A stretch of 64,000 bases of DNA from Ctena decussata (Eukaryota; Mollusca; Bivalvia; Lucinida; Lucinidae): positions 58,903,737 through 58,967,736 of the forward strand of contig OZ022505.1 of NCBI GenBank assembly GCA_963989385.1, read 5' to 3'. A program made the position numbers and the translations under genes. Below the pieces are notes generated by a model. The model had not been told where the DNA came from, ran no database searches, and worked only from the letters and a program-made list of their open reading frames with translations. Below, in pieces: positions 1 to 12,364 of the stretch. Every line of letters starts with the position of its first letter. The stretch's first letter is position 1.

Positions 1-912
1 AATTCACCCGCTGGATACCTCTGACGATCTATCGATTTTTTCAAAACCAAAACAAAGTGCGCGCGCGCGAGCTATTTCTAGCCGTTATGGAAAATCCAGT
101 TCTATTTTGAATTTTCTTATCGGATAAAGTATTTTAGCGAAAAATAGCGACTAAAAAGGATTTGAAATGAAGTTTTAAATAAGTTTACAGGAAAATTCAA
201 ATTTATGAGGTGGATTCAGCATTGTTGATTAAACTGTTATGTGCCAAGCGCTGAGCGAATTCTATTCACCCCGTACAAACAGGATGCCAGAGGCTGTATG
301 GCTCCGAGAATTTTTCACAGATTTACTATTGCGGTTTATATCTTTATGTGGACATAACAGAAAAAGTTATTTCTGCCTCGAAGGACATTTCGATTGGAAC
401 TTACAGGTAGGAAGTCAGTTTTTGCTGTATCATATCTGTAAGGCTGTACTGAAGGGGTCAACTTTGAGCTTGCACTCCTGTATTATTGTACAGTGTTGTA
501 TTGGGCACTTTGGATGACAAGGTTTAGAAACGTTTCACTACTGGAACTTCAAGCTCCTGTGATCTATCTGATAAAATCAACTATAAGAAAACTCAGTGTT
601 AAGCTTATATCGCGGATATTTCCTATGTGTTTGGATCGATAGGTGCAGTTTATTAAATTAAGAATTTTATATATGTAGCGCAATAAACAATTTGACAAAA
701 TAGCGGCAAGTAATTTCGAAGTCTACAAGTATAACTGTCATGAAATATTCACGTTTTGTCCGGTCCGGTGCATTACTTTTCTTTTAGATTATAAATATCT
801 TTCATGGGTGTGAGGTGTGGATAGAAAAAACTGTCACGAGGGCCACTGTTCTGCACTTGCCTCGTGATGCCGAACAGTGATCCCGATTAACGGATTTTTC
901 TATCTGCACCTC
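1..912. other. Unannotated AT-rich DNA
   Basis: No gene is supported here. A short alternating CG run lies near 59-73. The 92-codon open frame at 239-517 has no recognisable domain, low-complexity composition or repeat structure and is treated as chance. Confidence 0.6.
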
Positions 913-1118
913 CCATGAGAATGTATTCTCTTCCACTCGTTGGGAGCGCCACACACAGTGTAAAGTGTCACTAATAGGCTTTGCCTCACCATGCACTGTT
1001 CAAACACTAAAAGTTCGTAGGCTTTGTGGAGTTTACTTAACCACATAATTGCAGTTACAGTTAACCACATTATTGCAGTTACAGTTTTACTATGCCTGGT
1101 CAACCAGAGTTTAGTTTT
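913..1118 (+). repeat. Dispersed repeat A, copy 1
   Basis: About 205 bp here match 29422-29625 closely, including an internal duplication of the phrase TTGCAGTTACAGTTAACCAC-like sequence around 1048-1090. The similarity resumes at about 1456-1520 and 29648-29700, so copy 1 carries roughly 335 bp of extra sequence (about 1120-1455) that copy 2 lacks. No coding signal is visible. The family is not recognised. Confidence 0.75.
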
Positions 1119-1145
1119 ATAAACAGATAAATTAAAATCTAAAGG

Positions 1146-1281
1146 AGTTCCTTCAAGAGCAGAGAATACATACAGAAGTAGGAAAATGGGCCAGACTACG
1201 TCGTTTCGGCTAATAAAGCCTCGTCAGTGACCCTGCCAATATCTGGCGACGAAACCAGAAAAAAAGCATACTGTAATTTCT
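1146..1281 (+). repeat. Dispersed repeat B, copy 1
   Basis: The 136 bp from AGTTCCTTCAAGAG to GCATACTGTAATTTCT match 6162-6296 at high identity in the same orientation. This copy lies inside the extra sequence that interrupts dispersed repeat A, so it appears to be part of an element inserted into repeat A. No terminal repeats are clear. Confidence 0.75.
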
Positions 1282-2430
1282 TAATTTTAATTGGGCAGTC
1301 GATTCAAAGACTGATTAATTTCAAAAGGATCCAAATAGTATAAAAGACGATGATCTTGAATAATAGTCTAAATCGATCTCAAATTTTAGATTTCTCAGAA
1401 TCTATCCTCTGATCTCAAAGGATGTAAAGAAACCGGATTTTTAAGAACGCGGTTCGCCGGTTGTTTGTAAGTATTTTCACAGTAGCTTCCACGTTACGAG
1501 TATCCTACCGTTTAATTACTTTTGAAAATTGGACTTGGTGAACGATTGTCCTTGGTCACCAATATACAATATTGACTTCTGATAGACCGATGTTTTTCCG
1601 ACAAGGCTGGCACGGTGAGCTTCTAACCCCACCCTTGATCTAGGACTAAAACTGATATTTGACTGCATATCAGTTCTAGGTCATTTGGCCTGAAAAATGA
1701 ACAAAATACCAGAGTGGTATTTTTGCAAAATTGCCACTAAACTACAAACCTGACATTATTTAGACATTTTTCTTGTGGTTCAAGAATAATTTTTCTATCG
1801 AAGCATAAATATTTGACCACTTCCTCTCATTTCAGATGTGTTTTATAAAGTTTTTTTTCTTCATTTCCTGATTTCAAAACAGATTTGACAAACTGCAGGC
1901 TTTCCATGGGGGAACTAGTTGGGTAAATTCCCTTACCAGAGCGGAACTGGTCATACTAAATACCACAAGGCGGGGTACAGGTCTACCTTGTGCTATCGTA
2001 GCACAAGGTGGAAGTTACATATGATGACCACAATGTATAATACATATTATTAGGTGAACACGCCACAAGGTAGTACAATTTGTTAATAAAGAGAATCTGG
2101 TGTTTCTTTTTAAAGAAAAAGTTGTGCAAGCAGTTATGCAGTTGTAACAATTGCGCTCAGTAGCTTGGTATTTAGTTACTAAGAAATTTTGATTTTTTTT
2201 TTCATTTACCACCTATAACTGTAACCCTGTTACAGGTTCAGCTTATTTTGTTATGCAATAATGTACGTCTTAGGTTGTGCCCACCGTGGTTTAACTGGTA
2301 GGTTTCTTCTGCTCTGGAATATCAGTGTTGCTATTTCTGTGCGTTCAATTCGATTTCTATGTTTCTGAGATATTACACTTATGAGTTAGGAATTTTCCAC
2401 GCAAACTAAACAACATAGTGTCTAATTAAC
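1282..2430. other. No gene seen; one short perfect hairpin
   Basis: Nothing codes convincingly. At 1985-2009 an 11-bp perfect stem with a 3-nt loop (ACCTTGTGCTA and its complement) could form a hairpin. The 65-codon minus-strand frame at 2015-2212 is not supported. Confidence 0.55.
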
Positions 2431-2470
2431 CAAAACAGAACCAAGAGCTAGGGTTCAAGAGGTCAAACTG

Positions 2471-3611
2471 ATGTCAAGAGTGTCCCGTGCGACTGGTTTG
2501 TCCACTTATGATTTTTCTACTCTTTATACCACATTACCCCATAATTTAATTAAGGAAAAACTTGTTGATTTGATTGAGAGGGCCTTCAAAAAGTTCTCCA
2601 AAAATGAAGATACCCTTTATATTGCCTGTAACGATAAGAAAGCGTTTTTCACTTCTACTGAACGTAAAATATATAGAGGATATGAACGTTGGTCATGTCA
2701 GAATGTATGTGACGCCTTATCATATCTCCTAGATAATATTTACATCAGATTTGGTAATAAGTTATACAGACAAATTGTTGGTATTCCGATGGGTACAAAT
2801 TGTGCTCCTCTTGTGGCCGATTTGTTTTTATTTTGTTATGAAAGAGATTTCATGACTTCTCTTTCTGTTGATAATCAAGCTGATATCATTGAGGCATTTA
2901 ACTCAACCTCTAGATATTTAGACGATCTTCTGAATATTGATAATCCTTATTTTGAAAGCATGGTCAACCAAATTTACCCACCTGAACTTAAATTGAATAA
3001 AGCTAATACTTCAGATACCGAGGCCCCCTTTTTGGATTTACGTCTATCTATTTCTAACGGTTTTGTATTCTAAAATTTATGATAAACGTGATGACTTTGA
3101 CTTTGATATAGTTAATTTTCCATTTTTGGATGGTGACGTTCCACGTCGTCCCTCTTATGGAGTGTATATTTCTCAACTTATAAGATTTGCTAGAGTGTGT
3201 AGTCATGTAGATGACTTTAATGCTCGTAATAAATGTTTAATTGCTAAACTTCTTCAACAGGGCTATCGGTATCATAAGCTTAGAAAGGCTTTTTCTAAAT
3301 TCTATCGCAGACACCATGAATTGGTTTCAAAATTTGATGTAGGATTAAAATTTCTTTTACACCAAGGCTTATCGGAACCAGAATTTTATGGTGACTTAGT
3401 ATACAAATTCAAAAAGATTAAGGGTAGGACTGATTTTTCTGATCAATTCCGAAAAATAATAATACGTCACAAACGTATTGGCTATAATTTAAATGTTATG
3501 CGACAGTCTGCATGCTTAGTGATTAACCCAATCACGGTTGATAACTTTGCTGCACTCTTTAATTGCACACCGGGGGATCGGGCGTCAGACTCTATGATGG
3601 CCCCGACCTAA
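2471..3611 (+). pseudogene. Penelope-like reverse transcriptase relic
   Basis: Two overlapping open frames (2471-3073 and 3063-3611) are the middle and C-terminal parts of one reverse transcriptase. The first holds the palm motifs YDFSTLYTTLPH (first catalytic Asp), GIPMGTNCAPL and RYLDDLL (the YxDD box). The second continues the family's conserved tail, with SYGVYISQLIRFARVCSHVD and EPEFYGDLVYKF. The phase change near 3065-3072 is a single-base frameshift. The N-terminal part expected of the family is missing upstream, and I see no GIY-YIG nuclease downstream. Such proteins copy element RNA; this copy cannot be functional. Assignment to Penelope-like elements rests on recalled motif style; another RT class with YxDD is the alternative. 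Confidence 0.8.
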
Positions 3612-4280
3612 AGCTATATATTTTAGTTGGTTGGGACCGGAGCCTTTTTGTCTGTTGCTTGGTCCACCGGGGCTCAACTGGTGACCTTCTTTTGCTTCAG
3701 ATTTCCAGTGGGGTTGTTTGGCAGGACAGGGATCTCCACCTGTCAGACGGCCCGTTGTATTTGTTGAGTCCTCGTCTTTGCTTCTTCATGGTGTTGAAAT
3801 TTGATTTATGTGTTTACCGTGATGATTCATTGACGAGTTAGAGGGTTATCATGCGAACCGAACAACCAACTAAATGTTTTGTACCACTTCAGATACTGAG
3901 GGTGAGGTTGGGCCTGTAAAATCGATTTAAGCCCCCCAGTAATTCATTTCTGACCGTTCCAATGCGGTAGTTCTGTTGCCTGTTTTTGGTGTCAGAGTTT
4001 CTGTGATGTTTTACTTTATGTATGTTCTTATTATTTTTGGTTCGGTTTGGGTTGCTGAGTGGCCACCTTTTGGGAACAAGCTGCTCACTCGGTTGGCCAT
4101 ATGTTCTCTGTATCTTGATTATTTGTAATCTTAGTTGTTTCCAACTATGGTTTGAGGGCTGTATTTTGATTTTGATTGTTTCAGTCCTGGTCTTTGCATA
4201 CTTTTTACTTTTAGTCAACTAAACACATGTTTAAGCCCCCTCTCTGTCCCCCCCCCCCAACAAAAAAAAAAAACAACAAC
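3612..4280 (+). mobile_element. Probable 3' region of the Penelope-like relic
   Basis: This non-coding tract follows the RT stop codon directly and ends in a C-run and an A-rich run at about 4249-4282 (CCCCCCCCCC, then AACAAAAAAAA). I infer that it is the untranslated end of the same element. Short open frames on both strands (for example 3889-4218 minus, 4022-4222 plus) are compositional and show no domain. Confidence 0.45.
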
Positions 4281-4289
4281 AAAATCTGC

Positions 4290-5090
4290 AGAATGCGCTG
4301 TCTCGCCTGCTGGCGCTTTGTCACAAAACAGAGCTAAATCAGCAAAGATGTATGCATGAACCAAGTTTCTTGGCTCTAGCCCTTATAGTTCTGAGAAACA
4401 GACCTAAACGCGAAAACTTGACAAAAACTTGCAAAGTCAGTCAACCGTAAAATGCAGGTCAAAACTGAATATTGATGATGGCTTTGAGATCTACTCTTAC
4501 AGGTGTACGCATGAATCAAGTTTCATGGCTCTAGCCCTTATAGCTTCTGAGAAAATGACCTAAATGCAAAAACTTGACCAAAACTTGCAAAGTCAGTTAA
4601 CTGTAAAATGTAGGTCAAGACTCAATTTAGTAATGAAGACTTTGAAATTTTAGTATTCGGGATGTACATATGAATCAAGTTTCATGGCTCTAGCCCTTAT
4701 AGTTCTGAGAAACAGACCTAAACGTGAAAACTCAACAAAACATTGTAAAATCAGTCAACTGTAAAATGTAGGGCAAGGCTCAATATTGATGATGGCTTTG
4801 AATCTACTCTTCCAGATATACCAAGTTTCAAGGCTCTAGCCCTTGTAGTTTCTGAGAAAATGACCTAAACGCAAAAACACATAAAAAATTGCAAAGTCAG
4901 TCAACCGTAAAATGTAGGTCAAGACTCAATACTGATGATATCTTTGAGATCTACTCTTCCAGATGTACGCATGAACCAAGTTTCATGGCCTTAGCCCTTA
5001 TAGTTTCTGAGAAAGTGACCTAAACGCAAAATCTTTACAAACGTTTACGCCGACGACAACGCGGCTGCCGCCGACACCGGAAAAGCAATA
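4290..5090 (+). repeat. Tandem array, about 155-bp unit, five copies
   Basis: The phrase CAAGTTTCATGGCTCTAGCC recurs with CAAG starting at 4362, 4517, 4676, 4822 and 4977, giving steps of 155, 159, 146 and 155 bp. Each unit continues with a CTGAGAAA...ACCTAAACGC stretch and GCAAAGTCAGTCAACCGTAA. The units differ by substitutions and small indels, so the array is old. It is followed by a purine-rich CGACGACAACGCGG tract near 5050-5075. Confidence 0.9.
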
Positions 5091-5544
5091 CATATGTCTC
5101 GCCTCTGCTTCCCAGGCAAGCCAATAAATAAAAACGGTTAAAACAATCTTTTTTTTGTATTTACATCCATGTTTACTTGAATGACTCGCACTGAAAGAAG
5201 TTACATCTATATGAAATCAACCCAGTCGTATGACTGAGGCTAATAAAATGCGTTGTAACTCAATAAGAAACTAGAATTTTTGTACATGCAGTGTTCATAT
5301 CATTGTAATGGCAAAATGTAGTGCTTTCAAAACATGCATAGCACTTTTCCCTAGCATCGATTCCGCTAAACAGCGATATGAGGCCACTGGAAAAACCTTA
5401 TGAACACCCTTAATAAGTTCAGTCCATTAACAAAATAATTAAGCGCTAAATTAAATATATATGTGCAAACAGCTGAAAACAGACAGAGGTTTATCTATCT
5501 ATCTGTCTATCTATCATATTGTGTGCAGGTGTTAAATTTATAAT
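5091..5544. other. No gene; short TATC microsatellite
   Basis: No coding signal is visible. A degenerate (TATC)n run lies at about 5490-5515. Confidence 0.5.
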
Positions 5545-5549
5545 CTAGC

Positions 5550-5800
5550 ATAGAAAAAGATATGACAAGAAGCAAATCCCAGATATGCTCAGACACATGG
5601 TATGGCCGGGTAGTATGGAGCCCTGCAGTACATTCCACTGTATAGTAGTAGAGGTCTGCCTGCACTTCTTCTTCTCCTCTGGCATTTGACTTTGGAACCA
5701 GCTTCCAGAGTTCCCTGCCATGTCAGAGACCCATGAGGGCCTCAGGAGAGATGTATCACAAGACTTCACTGAGGAGCTGTCTATAGAGCTTTTCACTTGG
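5550..5800 (+). pseudogene. Decayed LINE reverse transcriptase C-terminus
   Basis: Conceptual translation on the plus strand gives a broken version of the LINE tail seen intact at 10539-10775: a phrase like FFSSGI.LWNQLPE, then AMSETHEGLRRDV matches SFFPSGIKLWNSL, then PMSETLEGFKRGV. Stops and indels interrupt it. It is a 3' fragment of the same CR1/jockey-type LINE family. The minus-strand 95-codon frame over it is an artefact. Confidence 0.65.
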
Positions 5801-6161
5801 GGTAGGGGGAGGGCCAAGTCCAACTTATTCATTCATTTGGAAAATCCGATAAATCCGATAATTTTGGAAAGACAACCCAAATTGACGATTTGTACAGGTA
5901 ATCGCAGGAATTATCTTACTTGACTCGATTTATTGGCCCACTGTGTGTGCAGCTAATCGATTTTACCTATGGTTTATCACCTTTCCGATAGCGGATTAAA
6001 GGCCAATATAATTAGAAGTAACAGAGCCTTGACTAATTTGCTTATATCATCGCCACATATGAAATCATTTCTTTTGATACTTGAATCTCGGTACTTTGAG
6101 AAAAAAACATCGACCAGCGTATATGAAACATGATTAGCGTAATAAATTTAAAATCTTACAA

Positions 6162-6296
6162 AGTTCCTTCAAGAGCTGAGAATACATACAGAAGTAGGAA
6201 CATGGGCCAGACTACGTAGTTTCGGCTAATAAAGCCTCGTCAGTGACCCTGACAATATCTGGTGACGAAATCCGAAAAAAGCATACTGTAATTTCT
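6162..6296 (+). repeat. Dispersed repeat B, copy 2
   Basis: It matches 1146-1281 across 135 bp. The flanks differ from copy 1, so the similarity is limited to a mobile unit. No target duplication is obvious. Confidence 0.75.
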
Positions 6297-9190
6297 AGTA
6301 TTCTAATGAAGTCTGATAATGCTTTTGTTGTAGAAGTGAACAAGACTAACGGGTATAATTAAAAATTATAATATCCATGTATACGCTGATCATGTTGTTC
6401 ATAAGGCACTTTTCCATCTTTCTTTTGGCCCAAAAATGCCTAGCTCCCTATAAAAGTGACATCTGAAAACAATGCAGACCTTGATCAGACGCTCCAGAAT
6501 GCGGCGTCTCATCGAGTCCGTCACTGCTTGCAGTGACTACAGGAAAATCTCATAAACAGAAAGAGGCCACTATGCAGTTATGGGTCTAAGTCAACAACAA
6601 CAAAAACAATAATAATTTCATATAAAAATCTCTTCCGCATGACAAAGAAATATATATTTTACGTACCACAAACACCCCTTATATTTTGGCAGAATTACAT
6701 CAGCAAATAGCGTAGACCCCGATTAGACTGTTTCTGAAAATCAGCTTGATCTGAGTCTGCAAAATTTGCCCTTCGGCCAATTCCTCTATAATGCGTGATA
6801 TATTCAACTGCTCCAAACTTTTAAGATAATTACAGTACCAGTCCGGATTAGCGTTTATCAATTTACTCAAACTAATCTCTTATCGGGAATCATAATTGTT
6901 TATGCGAACAGTGATGGTTCGGATCAGACTGTGTATTTTGCTACGCTTATCTGGTTCTTTGCTGATAAGTCTGGTCAGTTTGCGCATCAGCATAAGCTTA
7001 TGATCACAGGTCTTGGTGAATGATATTCTTTGGAATTTGGAATAATTCCGATTCCGATAGTTATGTATTTACCCAATAAGACATTGTGACCGCGCAAACT
7101 AATCAACAACTCTGATCTTATCAGTTTGTGCAGGCTTATCTGAATAGCTTATAAACTGTTGATTTACAACTTGATCAGATCCGAAATAGCTGATGTGCAG
7201 GCTGATAATTTTTATTCTTTTCCTGTTCAAACATAGCATTATTCAAATGAAAAAAACAAAACAAACATTGTTATTTAAAAGAAAGATAAATAAAATACAA
7301 TAACAGTTTTGTTATCAAGCAACAATATTTGCGTTTCTTAAAGATGTTAAGACTGTCATAATCTGATGAATGTCACGCCGTGCGGCGTTCATGTTTATTA
7401 CATTTGGATATATCAATTATCGGTCATAAAATCCGAGATTAACTGGACCAAACTGTCATAAATAATAAGGGTATTGCACTAACAGTTAAAGATAGACTGA
7501 TAGAAAAATAAAGATCAAACATTTAATTTGCAGATTATTTGTTTCTTTGTTCGCAAAATGATCAGAATATTTCTCAAAACTTTTAAAGCGTGGGCCAAAA
7601 TCAGCTTGTGCATGTGCTCAAACTACAATCTGTTCTCAGTTTGCGCGGATAAATACAAAGACTGCGCACACTGATCGGTCTCTAAACTGTAAACAAAACT
7701 ACATTATCTTCATAGAATAGTAAGGTGTTCTGAAACAATTTGAGAGGAGAAGCAGACTGGTCAGATTGTTTGCAGTTACAACACAACGTTTCTCACCAAA
7801 CTAGTCTTGGTCTGCGCTGTTGGCACACAAATACATTTAACGGTTATGATATGAAGATAGAAAAAGCTTATTCGCGCAAACTGATCATTACCATTAGTAG
7901 GTGAGACAATAGTTTTATAATAAATAATATTGCGGTTTATGCAATCTCTGTTAAGTGCCTATTCTATTCGCGCAAACTGATCATAGTCCTCATTAGTGGA
8001 CCCTTTAAGTTTTCAAAGGAACTGAATGGAAGTACTCTTTATTTACAATAATGAAATTGTACTGTCTTCAAGACGTGTAATAACAGGCAACGATATACTC
8101 TCGCTGAATATTTGATATTTTGTAGTCAGATCACAATACATTTAAGAGTTTTCAGTATGCGATGTTGGCTCAAAAGGAGATGTTTTGTAGATATATTGTG
8201 AAGACACGGAACCGGCTGCGCAGCTAGTAATGTGTTTTGTAAAAACAAAGTTATGACAGTAAAATTAGCAGAATATTGAGTATAAAAAGAGTTTGTTATG
8301 TCAATTAGATTTTATTGAATAATGAAGCGCTTCGCTCTTTTATTTCTTTCAATTCGGCGCCTTTTTGGCAAAGAGAATAATTTTGACGCCACTTCTTATT
8401 TCAATCATCGGGAGACAAACTGTGAATTACTAAAACTACCATCTATTCCAGGGAATTGCAATTAATTAAAAATACGAACAAAAAATGTGCGTCTTACATT
8501 AGCCTGCACATTTCTGTGTCAATATTATTTATTTATTCATTTATATGCATTTAAGCCGAAATTTAGCTGTTTTATGTGAAATATTCCCGTTGTTAGATAT
8601 TTCGCAGGAATTTATAAAACTTGACGAGTATATTTTGATAAAGAGTATAAATAATACAAACAGGACAGTAATGACACATTTAGAAAATACATTGACAGCA
8701 CATAGAAATATAATCACATAATCAAGTGCAAATAAATAAAGAACAATTTTCTTCAAATTTTTTTTTATTTTCAGAGAAAGCAAACGGAAAGTGAATATAT
8801 TACTTTCACAAGGAAGAAAATGTACTCATTTGTTTTTGCAAATTGATTAAATGATGCCTTTCTGCATATTTAATTAGGAAATTTAATATTGGTAGTGTGT
8901 GTGTGTGTTTGACACAGTGAAAGAATCGGTACACAGCAGTTAATTCGCAGTATGGTCAGAGATCCAGAGCGTCACTTGCAGATTAGCCATAAAGATAATA
9001 AATAAATTATCAAAATATTATTTTCAGTATTCATGCGTCGATATAGCAATATTGCAAATCAGTTATAAAGATCTGATAAAAATGTGTACACTAAAGCTAA
9101 AATAGCCAGGGGGAACTCGAACAGGTACAGCTTCACGCTTAGTCTACGATTTCTAAAAATAGATTCGGGTGCATTTGTGACAATTAAAAA
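6297..9190. other. Long AT-rich non-coding stretch with a recurring motif
   Basis: No gene or known repeat is supported over 2.9 kb. The 18-mer TTCGCGCAAACTGATCAT occurs exactly at 7871-7888 and again at 7967-7984. Related forms occur at about 7091-7105 and, on the opposite strand, near 6971-6987 and 7634-7648. A short (GT)n run sits near 8896-8908. Confidence 0.55.
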
Positions 9191-9560
9191 CAATTAAGTT
9201 TGTAAAAACCCTTAAAATCCCCCAATTAATTTTCATTTTTTCCCAAAAAAAATTATAACATTAGAAAGAAAATTTATTGCAGATATGGAATCCGTATGCA
9301 TATTTTATGCAACTTTATATTTGAAAATAATATTGGCAATAAAAGAAGGATACCCTCTGCATTTTCAGTGCTGTTTACTATATAAGTATTGCATTTAGAG
9401 GGTCACATTTTCAACCTAAGAATCCCCCAATTTAATATTAACGTACAATTATGAAAAAATATGTGAAGGATAGCACTTAAATTGAATATTATGAATCTGT
9501 ATGCATATAAATTCAGTATTAATTAATATTTTTACAGTTTTCTGTGAACGATTGGATTCC
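9191..9560 (+). repeat. Imperfect direct duplication, about 205-bp step
   Basis: AATCCCCCAATT recurs at about 9214 and 9420, and AATCCGTATGCATAT near 9288 recurs as AATCTGTATGCATAT near 9490. This suggests an old tandem duplication in very AT-rich DNA. Confidence 0.45.
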
Positions 9561-9984
9561 TATTCAATCTAATGCATTTCTCGCCACAGATAATATCAAT
9601 TAGTGTCAACTCGTATGATCAGATAAGTTAGGGTTGATGCAGAGAGGAGGGGGTAAATACTTGGATGTCAGCATATGAACAGATTAAAGCTCTAATTCCA
9701 ACCGATACCTACTGATGCTAATCTGACTGGGTGGGAGAATCCAAAAACAGGAATGCCCGCCAGACTGTAAATGATGCGGCATACCATCACTATGGATTCT
9801 CCTCAGTTGTTAGAGTGTTTGCCAGCTGATGACCTGTATAATTTAGGAGGTTCTATTTGCTGTGTGATAGTCACCTTAGACAAATCTGGCTGCTCTAGGT
9901 TGTACTACCTCAAACTGTTGGATACATGATGTGGTATAGGTATCGTGCTGAAGTGGCATACTCGATGATGGGTCTGTCTACAGC

Positions 9985-10930
9985 TTTGTGGCTCTAGATA
10001 GCCTCCTATACCTCAAGATCTCAAGTCTAGCCGACACATCAGCACTGCAGAGGGACTTGGAGTGGGAACAGGACTGACAGATGTCGTTCAACCCCAGCAA
10101 ATGCGAATTTGTCAGGGTGACCAAAAGGAGAAATCCAATCGAAGCCGCTTACAAGATCCATGGCCATGACCTAACAATCTCCGAGACTGGGAAGTATTTG
10201 GGCGTTGTCATTTCGGAGGATCTCTCATGGAAGGCTCATGTGGATTCTACCACTAAAAAGCGAACAACAGCCTAGCCTTCCTGAGAGGGAACCTTTTCAG
10301 TTGTCCCCAGGAGGTAAACGCCCAGTGCTACAAGACATTGGTCCGGCCTATCATTGACTACGCCGCGTCAGCATGGGATCCACACACCACATCATGCATA
10401 CAGCAGTTGGGGGCGGTACAACGACGAGCAGCCCGGTTTGTAAATGGAGACTACCGTACCACAAGTAGCACCTCCAAGATGATACAGGACCTTGGCTGGC
10501 AACCGCTCCAACAGAGGCGCCAAGATGCCTAGCTCATCATGATGTACCGCATCACCTATGGACTAGTGGACATCCCTGCCTCCAGATTCTTACATCCATC
10601 TGGGACTTGTACAAGAGGGCACGCCCTTCGATATCTGGTACCGTGCTGCAGAACAGACGTCTTCCTGCACTCCTTCTTTCCCTCGGGCATTAAACTTTGG
10701 AACAGCCTATTAGAGAATATCCCCATGTCAGAGACCCTTGAGGGCTTCAAGAGGGGTGTGGCAAGTCTCCATTAGCCCGTACAGAACTGTTTTTACAGAT
10801 TTTAATCAGCAACAGTTGTTTTATCGTCACTTGTTTGTGCCTCACCACAGCCTTTTACATAGTTCAAGTAGACAATGCTCCAGAGTGGGCCCTGTACTGT
10901 ACAGCTGTACGGGAAGAAAGAGAAGATTGT
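9985..10930 (+). pseudogene. CR1/jockey-type LINE, 3' relic
   Basis: Three consecutive fragments (about 10003-10275, 10270-10532, 10533-10775) read as the thumb and C-terminal part of a non-LTR reverse transcriptase. Landmarks are MSFNPSKCEFVRVTKRRNP, GKYLGVVISEDLSWKAHVD, LVRPIIDYAASAWDPHT, QRRAARFVNGDYRTTSS and FFPSGIKLWNSLLENIPMSE. One frameshift near 10258-10275 and an in-frame stop near 10531 break it. The upstream palm domain (YADD) is missing, so it is a 5'-truncated dead copy, typical of incomplete target-primed insertion. The 3' boundary is approximate. Confidence 0.85.
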
Positions 10931-12364
10931 TGAGACTCCACATTCTAAGTAAATAAGTTAAATTTATTATCAATTTTACGATCAAAAGACTCATTAAAAT
11001 ACTTTTAGTCGTCTAAAAATATGAATAGTATGCTACAAATGATACCCCCCCCGCCCGCCCTCCTCGACTCCCCCGGTAACACCACCAACCCTCCCACATC
11101 CACTGTCTGTTTATGTAATTCCAGGTGCCCTTTCATTTAGTAATATTTCTTAGTACTGGAAATGTAATACAGGTATTTCTTTAGATGTCTTTGTGGTGTT
11201 TCAGCACTGTTTAGTAGGACCCAAGTTGGGTACTGGATTTTACCTAGCACGGATTTTTCGAGCGTATTTCCTACTCGACCAGGGCCCAATTTAATGGAGA
11301 ATAAACAAACAGATGTCAAAAGCATATATCTTTTTACTTTGCCTGCATACTGCTTTGTGGTGTGTTGATGCTTTGATATTTTATAATGAGTGTAAAATAT
11401 AGAGGAATAACTTAATGGTGGACTAAAATTTGTATGGATAAAAAAATCAGAAAAAGGTAAAATTTTGTCGCGACTTTTGTCTGCCCATATTGTTAAAAAT
11501 CTGAACGCTTGAACTTACAGCTCTAAAGGGTCCATCAGAGTATAAAAACCCTTTAGAGCTGTAATTTACATCTAACCCCACCCTGGCGGTAGGCCATGGT
11601 CCCTGCGACAAATATAGACTGGCACTCCCAATTCTCACGGTACTTAAGATACAAGCAAACCTGACCAAATAAGGAGGACCAACAATTCCACATACTATAT
11701 GTAGTGAGCCCTCTAGTATTTCATCTAAACCTCAAGGCTTTTTTGTGTTTTCATCATTCTGGTGAGTGTCATATTTTTATGTGCACACAGTACGTACTAA
11801 CCCAAAGTGGTTAGGCAGAAATACCGACTCCATATTCTCAAGGTATATGGATATTTGCCTCAACGTAAGCAAATTAGATGCAAGCAGAAATATTTCCTTC
11901 TTTGAAATGTGGAGTATAACCATACTTACATCAAAGAAAGAAAGAAATAACATGATCAGACAATTATTTTCTATTATATCGCCACTTTTATCATCCTGGT
12001 GTGTTCGTTGTTACCATCTTTGGTGATTTTTCACTACTTTGGCTTTAAGAAGTCACAGAATCTTCAAAAAGAGACAGAACTGAAATCTTATGTCTTTTTA
12101 TACTTCGTATTCCTGAAGCCTGAAAGACAATATAAAAATAAGGAGACATGTGTGCCTGAGGGCTTTTATATAGCACTACCGCGAGAATATGATTGCCGCG
12201 AGAATATGGAGTTGGAGTATACTACAGAGAACCTTAACCTTTTTTATTTTTCTATTACAATCAGTTGAAAGCACATAATCGTATTTCACTATTTTTTTTA
12301 TATTTTTTTTTTTTGCAAAGAAGGGGTTTTGTATATTTTCACAGTTGCAAGATCAAGATAAGTT
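10931..12364. other. No gene; one 17-bp perfect inverted repeat
   Basis: At 11515-11564 a 17-bp perfect stem (TTACAGCTCTAAAGGGT and its complement) flanks a 16-nt loop. A C-rich run lies at 11045-11065. At about 11170-11225 the reverse complement resembles the sequence that has expanded into a minisatellite at 55425-55515. The open frames at 11766-12268 have no recognisable domain. Confidence 0.5.

Noticed and set aside
239..517. 92-codon plus-strand frame
   Set aside because: No domain, no repeat relation and a composition typical of chance frames.
4290..5090. CRISPR-like array
   Set aside because: The 155-bp units are contiguous tandem repeats without unique spacers, in a eukaryotic genome.
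11766..12268. Two overlapping plus-strand frames of 86-89 codons
   Set aside because: No recognisable domain and AT-rich composition; no splice structure links them.
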